53,565 bases of DNA from contig DAHVCP010000031.1 of the NCBI GenBank assembly GCA_027314025.1, positions 1 through 53,565 of the forward strand, in the 5' to 3' direction. The stretch comes from Acidobacteriota bacterium (lineage in GTDB: Bacteria; Acidobacteriota; Terriglobia; Terriglobales; SCQP01). The translations under genes and the position numbers were made by a program. The notes beneath the pieces are model-generated. The model saw only the letters and a list, made by a program, of their open reading frames with translations. It did no database searches and had not been told where the DNA came from. Shown piece after piece: positions 15,550 through 22,823 of the stretch (position 1 is its first letter; each line of letters begins with the position of its first letter).

Positions 15550-16317
15550 ATGAGCACCCAAACAGACTGGCGAGATGATTTGGTCAAATCTCAGAGGCTG
15601 GAAGCCGCCTATTCCCGCGCGGTTGCCAATGGCGACCTGGAAGGTGCGGCCGCGCTGGCCCGCCAGATTGACGCCTTCCGCCAAACCCCGCCGGCGGATG
15701 TGCGCCGCTTGAACGCGGCAAGCGCCTACATCGAGGCCACCGCGCCACGCCCGCCGGAAAAGGGAGAACTTGAAAGGCTGGCGACCCGGCGGGGCAAACT
15801 GGAAAGGTCCTACGCCGAGGCCAGCCGCAGGTTCACGGTTCAGCAACGGCAATGCGCCAGCATGGAGCCGAGCGAAGCGGCCCTGGAACAACTGCGAGCT
15901 GCCAAGCAGGCGTTGGACAACGTTGGGCTGGAGCTGGAAGCCGTTCAGGCGCGAGAACTGGAGATCGAGCGTTGGTCGGAAGAGGCCGCGGGCGAGAAAA
16001 AGCGCCGCGCCGAAGCCGCCAGGCTGGCCCGCGAACAGGCCGCCGCCAGACGGCGCGAGTCCGAGCGGCGGGCTAAACTCGCGCCGGTGCGCGAGGGCTG
16101 GGCCATGATCGCTGCCGCCGCCGCGAAGCTGGGCGCGGGCCATGCGGGCTTCACCTTTGCCAGCGAGGAACTACCGGCGGGAACCTGCGTCATGAAGGTG
16201 TACGACCATACGGTACGATCGGACACTTGGAGGTTGGTGGTTCCTATCCCGCGCGAAGACGCCGCCACGCAACCGCCGACCGAGCCGCGGTCGGCGCCGG
16301 AAGGGAGCCGCCGCTGA
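15550..16317 (+). CDS. Coiled-coil protein of the element operon
   Basis: A 255-residue protein dominated by charged helices: residues ~75-185 form a long coiled coil rich in Arg/Glu/Ala (LERLATRRGKLERSYAEASR; EEAAGEKKRRAEAARLAREQ). A short beta-rich C-terminus (GTCVMKVYDHTVRSDTWRLV) and a disordered tail follow. The ribosome site AGGAGTCAGCC precedes the ATG. Its stop overlaps the next start (TGATG). It could be a scaffold, a recombination helper or a phage-interference protein; nothing in the sequence decides. Confidence 0.75.
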   Translation: MSTQTDWRDDLVKSQRLEAAYSRAVANGDLEGAAALARQIDAFRQTPPADVRRLNAASAYIEATAPRPPEKGELERLATRRGKLERSYAEASRRFTVQQRQCASMEPSEAALEQLRAAKQALDNVGLELEAVQARELEIERWSEEAAGEKKRRAEAARLAREQAAARRRESERRAKLAPVREGWAMIAAAAAKLGAGHAGFTFASEELPAGTCVMKVYDHTVRSDTWRLVVPIPREDAATQPPTEPRSAPEGSRR

Positions 16318-16436
16318 TGCCCGCGACCTGCGACCTTTGCGGGCGCGCGGCGGAGTTGTACTACTGCCCCGCGTGCCGCCAGTTTTTCTGCCGCATCCAC
16401 CGGCAAGGGCATCAGTGCCGGCCGGGGGCACAATGA
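16317..16436 (+). CDS. Mini zinc-finger protein (39 residues)
   Basis: A 39-residue protein with a treble-like cluster of ligands: ATCDLCGRAAELYYCPACRQ then FFCRIHRQGHQC. The pairs CDLC, CPAC, C-X2-H and H-X-C can bind two zinc ions, as in a B-box or ZnF-like fold. The start overlaps the previous stop (TGATG) and the stop overlaps the next start (ATGA). The regular ligand spacing and tight coupling make it a real gene despite its size. It probably makes protein or nucleic-acid contacts. Confidence 0.72.
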   Translation: MPATCDLCGRAAELYYCPACRQFFCRIHRQGHQCRPGAQ

Positions 16437-17095
16437 CCACGCGCCGCAAGGACACCCCCCGCCGCAAGCCCGGCAGGCCGAGCAAGTATTCCGAGGCTGC
16501 GGCGGAGAAGGTCTGCCAGTACATCGTCGCCGGGCTTTCCCGCGAACGCGCGGCGGCGCTGGTGGGCATCTCCGCGACCACACTTTACGCCTGGGGGGAG
16601 CAAAAGCCTGAGTTTGTGGAAGCGATAAAAAAGGCCGACGCCGCCTTCGTCGCGCGCCAGGTAGCCGGGCTGGAGGCCGCGGCGAGGGAGCACCCGCGCC
16701 ATGCCTGGCAGGCGAGAGCATGGCTGCTGGAGCGGAAGCATCCCGCCGAGTACAGTCCAGTCCGCCGCGACGTTGTTTTGACCGCCGACGTTGGGGCGGG
16801 CGGCCTGCCACCCAATTACGTCGCCGCCGTTGGCCGCGCCCTAGGAATTGACCCCGGCGTCGGCGAGGCCATCGAGGCCGCGCCGCTGCCCGCCGAGCAG
16901 CCACGCCGCGTCCTAGACAGCTTTGAGCCGGAGCCGTTAGAAATGGAGTCGGACCCGCTACCCGAGCCGCGGCCGCTGCCCCCGTCCCTGCCGCCGTCGG
17001 CACCGCCATCGCGGCCCGGCGGGCTGATCACGGGTTCCGCCCCGAGCCGCACGTTTCCGCTGGGCGGCGGCGTGCCGGGCGAACGGGGGCGCTGA
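16433..17095 (+). CDS. Terminase small subunit-like HTH protein
   Basis: A 220-residue protein. Residues ~12-60 form a homeodomain-like HTH with the phage TerS pattern: GRPSKYSEAAAEKVCQYIVA, LSRERAAALVGISATTLYAW, then GEQKPEFVEAIKKADAAF. A helical segment with HAWQARAWLLERKHPAEYSP follows, seen in phage terminase-like HTH proteins. The last ~75 residues are Pro/Glu-rich and disordered. In phages TerS selects DNA for packaging; here no large terminase is present, so it would act with a helper phage's motor if it is a true TerS. A simple transcription regulator remains possible. Both ends overlap the neighbouring genes. Confidence 0.7.
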   Translation: MTTRRKDTPRRKPGRPSKYSEAAAEKVCQYIVAGLSRERAAALVGISATTLYAWGEQKPEFVEAIKKADAAFVARQVAGLEAAAREHPRHAWQARAWLLERKHPAEYSPVRRDVVLTADVGAGGLPPNYVAAVGRALGIDPGVGEAIEAAPLPAEQPRRVLDSFEPEPLEMESDPLPEPRPLPPSLPPSAPPSRPGGLITGSAPSRTFPLGGGVPGERGR

Positions 17096-17448
17096 TGGGC
17101 GCGCGATCCAGGCGCAAAGGCGCGGCGGGCGAACGGGAAGCGGTGCAGCTTGCGCTTTCATTCGGGCTGGCCGCTGAGCGGACCTGGCACACGGCGCAGT
17201 CGCCGGACCCGTCCGTGCGGGCCTGCGACGTGGTGATCGCCGGGCTGCGCACGCAGGTGAAGCGCACCGCCGCAAGCTTCGGCCCGGTCTACCGTGGGTT
17301 GGAGGGCGCGGACGTGCTGCTGCTGCGCCGCGATGGGCAGGACTGGATCGCGTGCTTGCCCGCCGAGCGGCTGTTCGCCCTGTTGCGGCCCGCGCCCGCC
17401 GCTTCAATCTGGGACCGGCCCATGCCGCACGGCAGCCCGCTGCCGTAG
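17095..17448 (+). CDS. Hjc-like Holliday junction resolvase / PD-(D/E)XK nuclease
   Basis: A 117-residue nuclease of the archaeal-Hjc/VRR-NUC type found in phages. It shows SRRKGAAGEREAVQLA with the first catalytic Glu, then ACDVVIAG and TQVKRTA, giving the D...(Q/E)XK core, where Q replaces the usual E. The C-terminal part (ADVLLLRRDGQDWIACLPAE) completes the fold. It would resolve branched DNA from element replication or recombination. It starts on the previous stop (TGATG). A restriction-like role is less likely given the context. Confidence 0.8.
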   Translation: MGARSRRKGAAGEREAVQLALSFGLAAERTWHTAQSPDPSVRACDVVIAGLRTQVKRTAASFGPVYRGLEGADVLLLRRDGQDWIACLPAERLFALLRPAPAASIWDRPMPHGSPLP

Positions 17449-17457
17449 GACAATCCG

Positions 17458-17742
17458 ATGATGATGGAGCGCAAAACCTATATAGCCCCCGGCGATGTGG
17501 TCGGGTTCGAGTTGACATGCGGCTGCGGAACAGCCGTGGCGATCCCGGCGCCCAAGGCGATTGCCCAAATGCCCGCGCAGTGCCCAGTTTGCGGCGGCGC
17601 GTTACACGCGCGAGGCGCGGCGGAAAACGACGCGGTGATAAAGGCGGCCCAGGCGTTAGGGGAGTTGGCCGAGCAGTGCGCCAAGGCCGGACTGCGCCTA
17701 CGAATCGAGGTTCGCGGCCTACCGGACGACCGGCGCCTGTAG
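17458..17742 (+). CDS. Zinc-ribbon hypothetical protein
   Basis: A 94-residue protein with a two-part Cys site, ELTCGCGTAVAIPAPKAIAQ followed by CPVCGG, forming a small zinc ribbon. A helical C-terminus (IKAAQALGELAEQCAKAGLR) may dimerise. It lies nine bases after the resolvase gene and ends the plus-strand core operon. No family recognised. Confidence 0.72.
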   Translation: MMMERKTYIAPGDVVGFELTCGCGTAVAIPAPKAIAQMPAQCPVCGGALHARGAAENDAVIKAAQALGELAEQCAKAGLRLRIEVRGLPDDRRL

Positions 17743-17781
17743 CACGGCCCCAGCAGCGCCGGCCCGCTGTATACTCCCGCG

Positions 17782-18165
17782 ATGAGCCTCCTCACACTGC
17801 TCGTGTCGCTCCTGCTAGCGCCGCAGGCCGCGCAACCGCCGGCTGTCTTCTATGTCGCTACAGCGTGCTCGCGCGTGACGGTCACCTATACCACGGCCGA
17901 TGGCATGGAGCAGGCCAGCGGCAAGTCACCATGGTACGCTGTCGAGCCCCTTAGCCGGGGCCAACTCTATGACCTCACCGCCGAGAAGAGCGGCGGTGGA
18001 TCCTGCCCCGTGGTCGCCTCAATCTACACCGCTTCGCTCCCAGCGTCGCTGCCGCTGGGCAAGATAGCCGACTACGTCCAGAAGCACGGCTACCTTCGCG
18101 CCACCGCGCAATCCGACGCTCCGTTTGGCATGGCCAGCGCACATTGGTCGGCCGGAGGGAACTAG
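17782..18165 (+). CDS. Small exported protein, element cargo
   Basis: A 127-residue protein with a signal peptide (MSLLTLLVSLLLAPQAAQ). The mature part is beta-rich (VFYVATACSRVTVTYTTADG; LYDLTAEKSGGGSCPVVASI) with two Cys that could form a disulfide, and a short helix-rich end. It probably ends up in the periplasm. It lies 39 bases after the core operon and is convergent with a second exported protein, so both look like passenger genes rather than replication genes. No family recognised. Confidence 0.65.
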   Translation: MSLLTLLVSLLLAPQAAQPPAVFYVATACSRVTVTYTTADGMEQASGKSPWYAVEPLSRGQLYDLTAEKSGGGSCPVVASIYTASLPASLPLGKIADYVQKHGYLRATAQSDAPFGMASAHWSAGGN

Positions 18166-18167
18166 GC

Positions 18168-18211
18168 ATAGGGCCCAGCGAGCGGGCCGCAGGCGGCTTG
18201 GGAGGCCCTAT
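18168..18211. terminator. Candidate bidirectional terminator
   Basis: ATAGGGCC (18168-18175) pairs with GGCCCTAT (18204-18211), with further GC pairing possible inside the loop. It lies exactly between two convergent genes and covers the stop of the minus-strand one. There is no long T run, so termination strength is uncertain. Confidence 0.4.
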
Positions 18212-18744
18212 CCTTCCTTGCACCCTACGGCGCGCTCGATCTTCCCCCTGGCGCCCCAAAAAATCCGGAGCGCCCAGCGCGACATCGGCCTCCCGGTTTT
18301 CGGGTTGACGAATATCAGTTCTTCGCTTTTGGGCTTCGAGCTGATTGGGCCGCTTATGCATCCTCCCGCATCGCACTGCGTGGACTCAACGGCCCCTCCC
18401 TGGTTACACAGGACCGTTCCACCGCTGACGATGCAACCCGACAGGGCGTCCCCAGCCGCATCCAGCCAGCTTTTGTAGGTTACCGCCACCAGGATCGCGT
18501 CGGCTTTTTTGGGGCTCGAAACCAGGTGGAGACACTTGGATTTCTTCAACTCGCCGGCGACCTTGCGCAGCCCCCATCCCTCCGTCCCCCAGAACCCCGG
18601 TGCGTGGGCGTCGGCGTAGAAAATATTGCGGACGTGCTCGATTCCCGGGTGCTTGACCGTGGCCCGCTTCGGCTTGCTCGCGGCAGCGCAGGCCAGCGTC
18701 AGGGCTATGACCACCGAAGCAACCCCAATCGTGGTGAGCCTCAT
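18208..18744 (-). CDS. Exported protein with signal peptide, element cargo
   Basis: A 178-residue protein beginning MRLTTIGVASVVIALTLACA, a signal peptide whose TLAC end is a weak lipobox. The mature part includes VRNIFYADAHAPGFWGTEGW, KADAILVAVTYKSWLD and a Cys/Gly-rich segment (SGCIVSGGTVLCNQ; TQCDAGGCISG), so disulfides are likely. The start is fixed by GGAGG just upstream (reverse of CCTCC at 18755-18759); the longer frame to 18828 would pass this site. It resembles small envelope proteins of unknown function. It faces the other cargo gene across a hairpin. Confidence 0.72.
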   Translation of the reverse strand: MRLTTIGVASVVIALTLACAAASKPKRATVKHPGIEHVRNIFYADAHAPGFWGTEGWGLRKVAGELKKSKCLHLVSSPKKADAILVAVTYKSWLDAAGDALSGCIVSGGTVLCNQGGAVESTQCDAGGCISGPISSKPKSEELIFVNPKTGRPMSRWALRIFWGARGKIERAVGCKEG

Positions 18745-19309
18745 TGTCTTGCCGCCTCCTTTACGGCAACGGTGCAAAATTACCGCGCCCCGGATTACGG
18801 TCCAGGAGCGACGGCGGATTACTAGCATGGCGCGCTTTGGTTACGCCCAAAAGAGCGGCATCGGCTCCCCACCTGGGCCAATGCCGGCGCGCCGGTGCGA
18901 GTCAGCCCGCGCCTGCCGACGGTCACATGCGCGCCCCGGACCCCAACGCTGAGGCTCGGCCCCGACTTGCTCAGGTTCATGGTCAGGCCGGGAGCGATGC
19001 GGACACGGCGAAAGATTCGCAGGTAGGCCATGCGGCGGATGCTACCACGATGCCGATTCCCGCGCACCGGCCTGGCGCTGGCGCGCCCACGGACGCGGGA
19101 GGTGCTGGAGCATGGCCGGCGCGGTTTCGTGCCAGCGTAAAAAACTGACCGCTTGGTTGGTGCTACTTCTGGTGCCACTTTGTACAGGAATTAGCCGCGT
19201 TAGGCTGCGCGGCGCTGCGAAGCGAGAATCGAAGAAAAGCCGCGCCAACACTAGCGTTTTGCGTTATGCTGCGGGTGTATGCGCGGCGCTGCAAAGTGGC
19301 CAAATACCG
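18745..19309. other. Non-coding right end of the element
   Basis: No supported gene in 565 bases. It holds the right arm-type repeat (19159-19186). Frames seen on either strand are short and lack ribosome sites. Confidence 0.55.
19159..19186. repeat. Right arm-type repeat
   Basis: 27 of 28 bases match the left repeat at 9995-10022 and lie in the same orientation, with two GGTG(C/T)(C/T)AC octamers and TTTGTACA. It is 124 bases inside the right att core and non-coding. Confidence 0.65.
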
Positions 19310-19349
19310 ATTATGAGTTCGCTGCTCTGACCGTTGAGCTACGGCCCCG
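19310..19349. repeat. attR core containing half of tRNA(CAU)
   Basis: A perfect copy of 9879-9918. It holds the tRNA 5' half on the minus strand (acceptor 5' strand, D arm, anticodon 5' stem and loop) with no 3' half behind it, so it cannot give a tRNA. Confidence 0.92.
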
Positions 19350-19358
19350 CATCTCGCC

Positions 19359-19387
19359 ATTGTCCCTTGCCGTGTGCGGCCCCGCAA
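19359..19387 (-). promoter_or_regulatory. Likely native promoter of tRNA(CAU), now displaced
   Basis: Minus strand: -35 TTGCGG (19387-19382), 17-base spacer, -10 GACAAT (19364-19359), ending 11 bases before the tRNA 5' end position (19348). The match is moderate, but the spacing and place fit a tRNA promoter. It now reads into a half-tRNA. Confidence 0.45.
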
Positions 19388-19490
19388 GCAACCGCGCAAC
19401 GCAGCTCGCGCCCATGGGGAAAGGCGCAAACTGCGCCGAACATTTGCAGGCTTGCCGTAGGCGCGGACGGCGCGTCCGCATCCCGGCGGC

Positions 19491-19531
19491 GGGCTGAAGC
19501 CCAGCCGTACACAGGCTGAAGCCTGTTCCAC
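19491..19531. repeat. REP-like dispersed repeat, copy 1
   Basis: GGGCTGAAGCCC, a short spacer, then CAGGCTGAAGCCTGTTCCAC. The two short palindromes GGGCT..AGCCC and AGGCTgaAGCCT are paired head to tail. The same unit is at 43898-43937, and its half is at 52059-52078. Confidence 0.7.
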
Positions 19532-19693
19532 CCGCCCCGCGCCAGCACACAGTAGTTTCCCCCGCTCGGCTCGGGCCGTCCCGGGCGCGCCGAGCGCGGC
19601 CGACAAGCAAGCCCGAGGCATACCCTACCGGCGGCGGGGCGCGGGGTTGGGCTCAGCCTCGCGCGCATTCCGGCGGAGTACAATGCAGCGGTC

Positions 19694-21190
19694 ATGGAAT
19701 CGGAACCCGCTACCTTCCATCGCGCCTGGCGCCACGGCGCGCGCCGTGGCGGCGCGCCTCATTCCGGTGCACTGAATCGGGGCCCGCTCCAAGGCGGCGC
19801 CACTCCGCGCCGGGCGTTTTTGCGCGGCGCCTTGGCCGCGGGCGCCGCCGCTTCCCTGCCCTTCCCCCGTACCTGGCCCGCAGTGCCGGGACTGAACCGC
19901 CGCTCCGCTTCCGCCTCGCGCCTGCCCACCCCGACCCTCGCTCAACTGCGCTGGCAAGAAGCCGAACTGGGCATGTTTTTCCACTTCGATTTGGAGGTGT
20001 TCACCCGCGCCGCCGGCCGCCGCATGCCGCCGGGCCAGCACATTCCCGCATCCATTTTCGACCCCGCCCACTTGGACACGGACCAATGGCTGGCCGTCGC
20101 CCGCTCGCTGGGCGCGCGCTATGCGGTCTTCACCGCCAAGCACGATACGGGCTTTTTGATGTGGCCCAGCGACGCCTATCCGTATGGCGTCAAGCAGGCC
20201 CCGTGGCGCCATGGCCGCGGCGACGTGGTGGGCAGCTTCATCGCCTCCTGCCATCGCGCCGGCATCGCGCCCGGCCTGTATTGCAGCGGCGGGACCAACG
20301 CTTACCTGGGCGAAACGGCCTGGCGGTTCCCCGGCGTTTCCGCCTCCGCGCGCGCCCGCCGGCTGGCGCTGATCGAGCAGGTTTATCGCGAGCTTTGGAG
20401 CCGCTGCGGCCCGCTCGCCTATATGTATTTCGATGGCGGCCTGCTGCCGCCGGAGCAGGGCGGTCCCCACCTGCTGCCGCTGCTGCGCCGCTGGCAGCCC
20501 AACATGGTCTGCTTTCAGGGGCCTCCGGACGCCCCCGGCGGCCTGGCCCGGTGGATCGGCGATGAAGGCGGATTTGCCCCGTATCCGTGCTGGTGCACCG
20601 CCGCCAGCGACGACGCCAACGCCGAACCCGGCGCGGGCGATCCCTCCGGCCGCTACTGGATTCCGACCGAGGCGGACGTGCCCTTACGGTTCCATCATTG
20701 GATGTGGCGGCCCGATGACGCGCAGGACATTCTCGGCCTCCCGGCCCTGACCGCGATGTATTTCGCCACCGTCGGCCGGGGAACCAACCTGATTCTCAAC
20801 GCCAACATCGGCCCGGACGGCCGCGTCCCCGCGCCGGACGCCCGCCGCTTGGCCCAGTTCGGCGCGCGCCTGCGCCAATGGTTCGCCGCGCCGCTGGCCA
20901 GCGGCGCCGGCCGCGGCGACGTCATCACGGTTCGCCTGCCCGCGCCACGCCCGGTCAACTGCATCCTGATCGAAGAGGATCTCGCCTTCGGCCAGCGCGT
21001 TCGCGCTTACGTCGTGGAGGGCCATGTGGCCGGTGAATGGCAGCCGCTGGAAGCAGGCCAGTCCATCGGGCGCAAGCGCCTGCAACGCATTCCCGAACTG
21101 CCGCTCAGCGCCATCCGCCTCCGCGTCCGCCACGCCGCGGCGCCGCCGGTGATCCGCCGCCTCGCGGCCTACCGCCTGCCCGCTGAGTGA
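19694..21190 (+). CDS. Alpha-L-fucosidase (GH29), Tat-exported
   Basis: A 498-residue glycoside hydrolase that releases terminal alpha-L-fucose from glycans. A long N-terminus carries a Tat signal RRAFLRGALAAGAAASLPF around residues 42-60. The GH29 barrel shows ELGMFFHFDLEVFTRAAGR, GARYAVFTAKHDTGFLMWPS (conserved KHDGF-like block), HRAGIAPGLYCS, and YMYFDGG, where the nucleophile Asp normally sits. RYWIPTEADVPL matches the usual substrate-side block. The C-terminal ~110 residues form a beta domain. It is followed by a CE15 esterase on the opposite strand, so it fits plant-polysaccharide breakdown. Confidence 0.87.
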   Translation: MESEPATFHRAWRHGARRGGAPHSGALNRGPLQGGATPRRAFLRGALAAGAAASLPFPRTWPAVPGLNRRSASASRLPTPTLAQLRWQEAELGMFFHFDLEVFTRAAGRRMPPGQHIPASIFDPAHLDTDQWLAVARSLGARYAVFTAKHDTGFLMWPSDAYPYGVKQAPWRHGRGDVVGSFIASCHRAGIAPGLYCSGGTNAYLGETAWRFPGVSASARARRLALIEQVYRELWSRCGPLAYMYFDGGLLPPEQGGPHLLPLLRRWQPNMVCFQGPPDAPGGLARWIGDEGGFAPYPCWCTAASDDANAEPGAGDPSGRYWIPTEADVPLRFHHWMWRPDDAQDILGLPALTAMYFATVGRGTNLILNANIGPDGRVPAPDARRLAQFGARLRQWFAAPLASGAGRGDVITVRLPAPRPVNCILIEEDLAFGQRVRAYVVEGHVAGEWQPLEAGQSIGRKRLQRIPELPLSAIRLRVRHAAAPPVIRRLAAYRLPAE

Positions 21191-21265
21191 TCTTCCCCCG
21201 GGCCCACGGCCCGCGGCGCGTACGGCGCCGCCGGCCGCGCCGTGCAAACCGCCGATCCGGACCGC

Positions 21266-22690
21266 CTACGACTTGCGCGGGGGCGCGTGGATGTATTTGC
21301 CGGCGAATTGCATGAAATCCGGCCAGTTCGGCAGATCGGTATGTCCGCCGTGACTGCGCCGCCAACCAATATCTCCCTTCAGCAGCGCCACCCCCAGCGG
21401 CGGCATCTGGTCCGTTTCCAGACCTCGCTTGCCCAGCAACCGATACACCGGACCGGCGGCCACGGCGGCCATGAACGAGCCGCGGGAATCCACCCAGGTG
21501 CCCTCCACGTGCGGCGCGCCGTAGCTGATGAAGATGGGACGCGGCGCGCACATGGCGATCAGCTCATGCGAATCCACCGGCAGGTCGCCGGCGTTCCGCG
21601 GGCCATCGAACTGGATGAAGTTGCCGGCAAACCAATGGTATTCGCCCGCCCCGGCGAGGTTGCCCATCTCCTCGCCGTAATGGCGCCGGAACAGCGTGGC
21701 GCCGCCCTTGCCGCTGGAGCCGATCAACCCAATCGCAAATCGCTGGTCATAGGCCATCGTCACCAATGCCGCCTTGCCCAGCCGCGACAAGCCTTCGATG
21801 GCCACCTCATGCGCGTTGACCTGCGGGTCGGTCTCAAGGTAATCCAGCGCCCGGCTCGCGCCCCACGCCCAGGCGCGCAACGCCCCCCATTGTTCGGGGC
21901 GCCGGTAATGCCCATGGTTGACCAAGCCGATAATGCCCCGCCGCAGCCCGGCGCCGTTGTCCGCCTGGAACTTGGTCGGCGTCAGCACCGCATAGCCCCA
22001 ATCCGCGTTCAGCAGTTGCTGCTGCCAGCTGGGGCCCTTCGGCGGCGGCGGCACGGGGACATGATGCGCCTTCAGCATGGCCACGAACGCCTTCATCGCC
22101 GCCGGGCTGAAGCCGAAGGAAAGGTGCATCAGCACCGGCACCGGGCCGCCGGCGTCGGCGGGCACGGTAACCGTCAGCGGGATGTTGACCGGGATCGCCG
22201 GATCGCTGGAGTTGTCCACATGCCCGATCAAGTGCCGCGTCACGGTGGGTATGCCGCCGTGAACGGCGTGCGTGGTCCGCAGCAGAATCCAGCTGACCTT
22301 GGGCACGTTGCGGGGAACGTACCCATAGACGTCACGGTCGAAGTCCTGCTCGATCTCCGGCCGCCGCAGCCGCCACCATTGCGCCGGCGTGGTGATGCGG
22401 ATGCCGCGATTGGAAATCAGCGGATTGGGCAGATGCGGATAGGGATTGGCCGTGGCCTCGTCGGTGTTCTGGTAATTGGGCGCTTTGGGATTGAAGCCGT
22501 CCGCCCCGGGCCGCAGCGAGCGGATATGCAGAATGTCCATCATGTAGCGGTGGCCCGCCGCGGTGGCGCGCTGCTGCGCCTGGAGTCGGGCGCGCTGCGC
22601 CACGCTGAGATGCATGCCCGGGAACTGCGCCGCCGCGGCCACCGCCAGGGCCGCCGCCAGCGCCAAAAGAGAGCCAAAGCGAAGTTTCAT
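21266..22690 (-). CDS. CE15 glucuronoyl esterase-like protein
   Basis: A 474-residue exported alpha/beta-hydrolase. CE15 enzymes cut ester bonds between glucuronic acid on xylan and lignin alcohols. The signal peptide is MKLRFGSLLALAAALAVAAA. The nucleophile motif is EGLSRLGKAALVTM (family G-C-S-R-X-G-K), and GSSGKGGATLFRRH follows. PRPIFISYG precedes the acid region, and the catalytic His is in SHGGHTDLP. The start at 22690 is chosen for the signal peptide; the frame opens further upstream but overlaps the divergent gene. It is divergent from the SGNH esterase, a likely partner in hemicellulose attack. Confidence 0.88.
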   Translation of the reverse strand: MKLRFGSLLALAAALAVAAAAQFPGMHLSVAQRARLQAQQRATAAGHRYMMDILHIRSLRPGADGFNPKAPNYQNTDEATANPYPHLPNPLISNRGIRITTPAQWWRLRRPEIEQDFDRDVYGYVPRNVPKVSWILLRTTHAVHGGIPTVTRHLIGHVDNSSDPAIPVNIPLTVTVPADAGGPVPVLMHLSFGFSPAAMKAFVAMLKAHHVPVPPPPKGPSWQQQLLNADWGYAVLTPTKFQADNGAGLRRGIIGLVNHGHYRRPEQWGALRAWAWGASRALDYLETDPQVNAHEVAIEGLSRLGKAALVTMAYDQRFAIGLIGSSGKGGATLFRRHYGEEMGNLAGAGEYHWFAGNFIQFDGPRNAGDLPVDSHELIAMCAPRPIFISYGAPHVEGTWVDSRGSFMAAVAAGPVYRLLGKRGLETDQMPPLGVALLKGDIGWRRSHGGHTDLPNWPDFMQFAGKYIHAPPRKS

Positions 22691-22823
22691 CCTGCAACCT
22701 TGCAACAAAGTCTGGCAACTGGGAACCGCGCCCAGCATACCCCAAGTTTCCGCATCCGTGGCCCGCTCAGCCGATGGCCGAAATACAGTGACACCTCCCG
22801 CCAGAACGGCGCACAATGGCGGC

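Larger units (their letters stand above)
9879..19349. mobile_element. 9.43-kb integrated phage-satellite-like element at tRNA(CAU)
   Basis: It is bounded by a perfect 40-bp direct repeat taken from the tRNA(CAU) 5' half. A tyrosine integrase lies directly inside the left end. The rest is one long plus-strand operon: hypothetical protein, excisionase-like HTH, Toprim/P-loop primase-helicase, zinc-ribbon and coiled-coil proteins, terminase-small-like HTH protein and Hjc-like resolvase. Two exported cargo proteins follow. No capsid, portal, tail, lysis or large terminase gene is present. Gene content and size resemble PICI-type satellites; an integrative plasmid-like element or a shrunken prophage are the alternatives. 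Integrity looks good: no broken genes and a perfect att pair suggest recent insertion. Confidence 0.88.
19350..19693. other. Intergenic region right of attR
   Basis: No gene is supported. It contains the likely original promoter of the tRNA(CAU) gene (19359-19387) and a REP-like palindromic repeat (19491-19531). Confidence 0.55.

Noticed and set aside
19310-19349. A second functional tRNA(CAU)
   Set aside because: Only the 5' half exists; the sequence behind it is element DNA.
9879-19349. Full prophage
   Set aside because: No portal, capsid, tail, lysis or large terminase gene, and too small.
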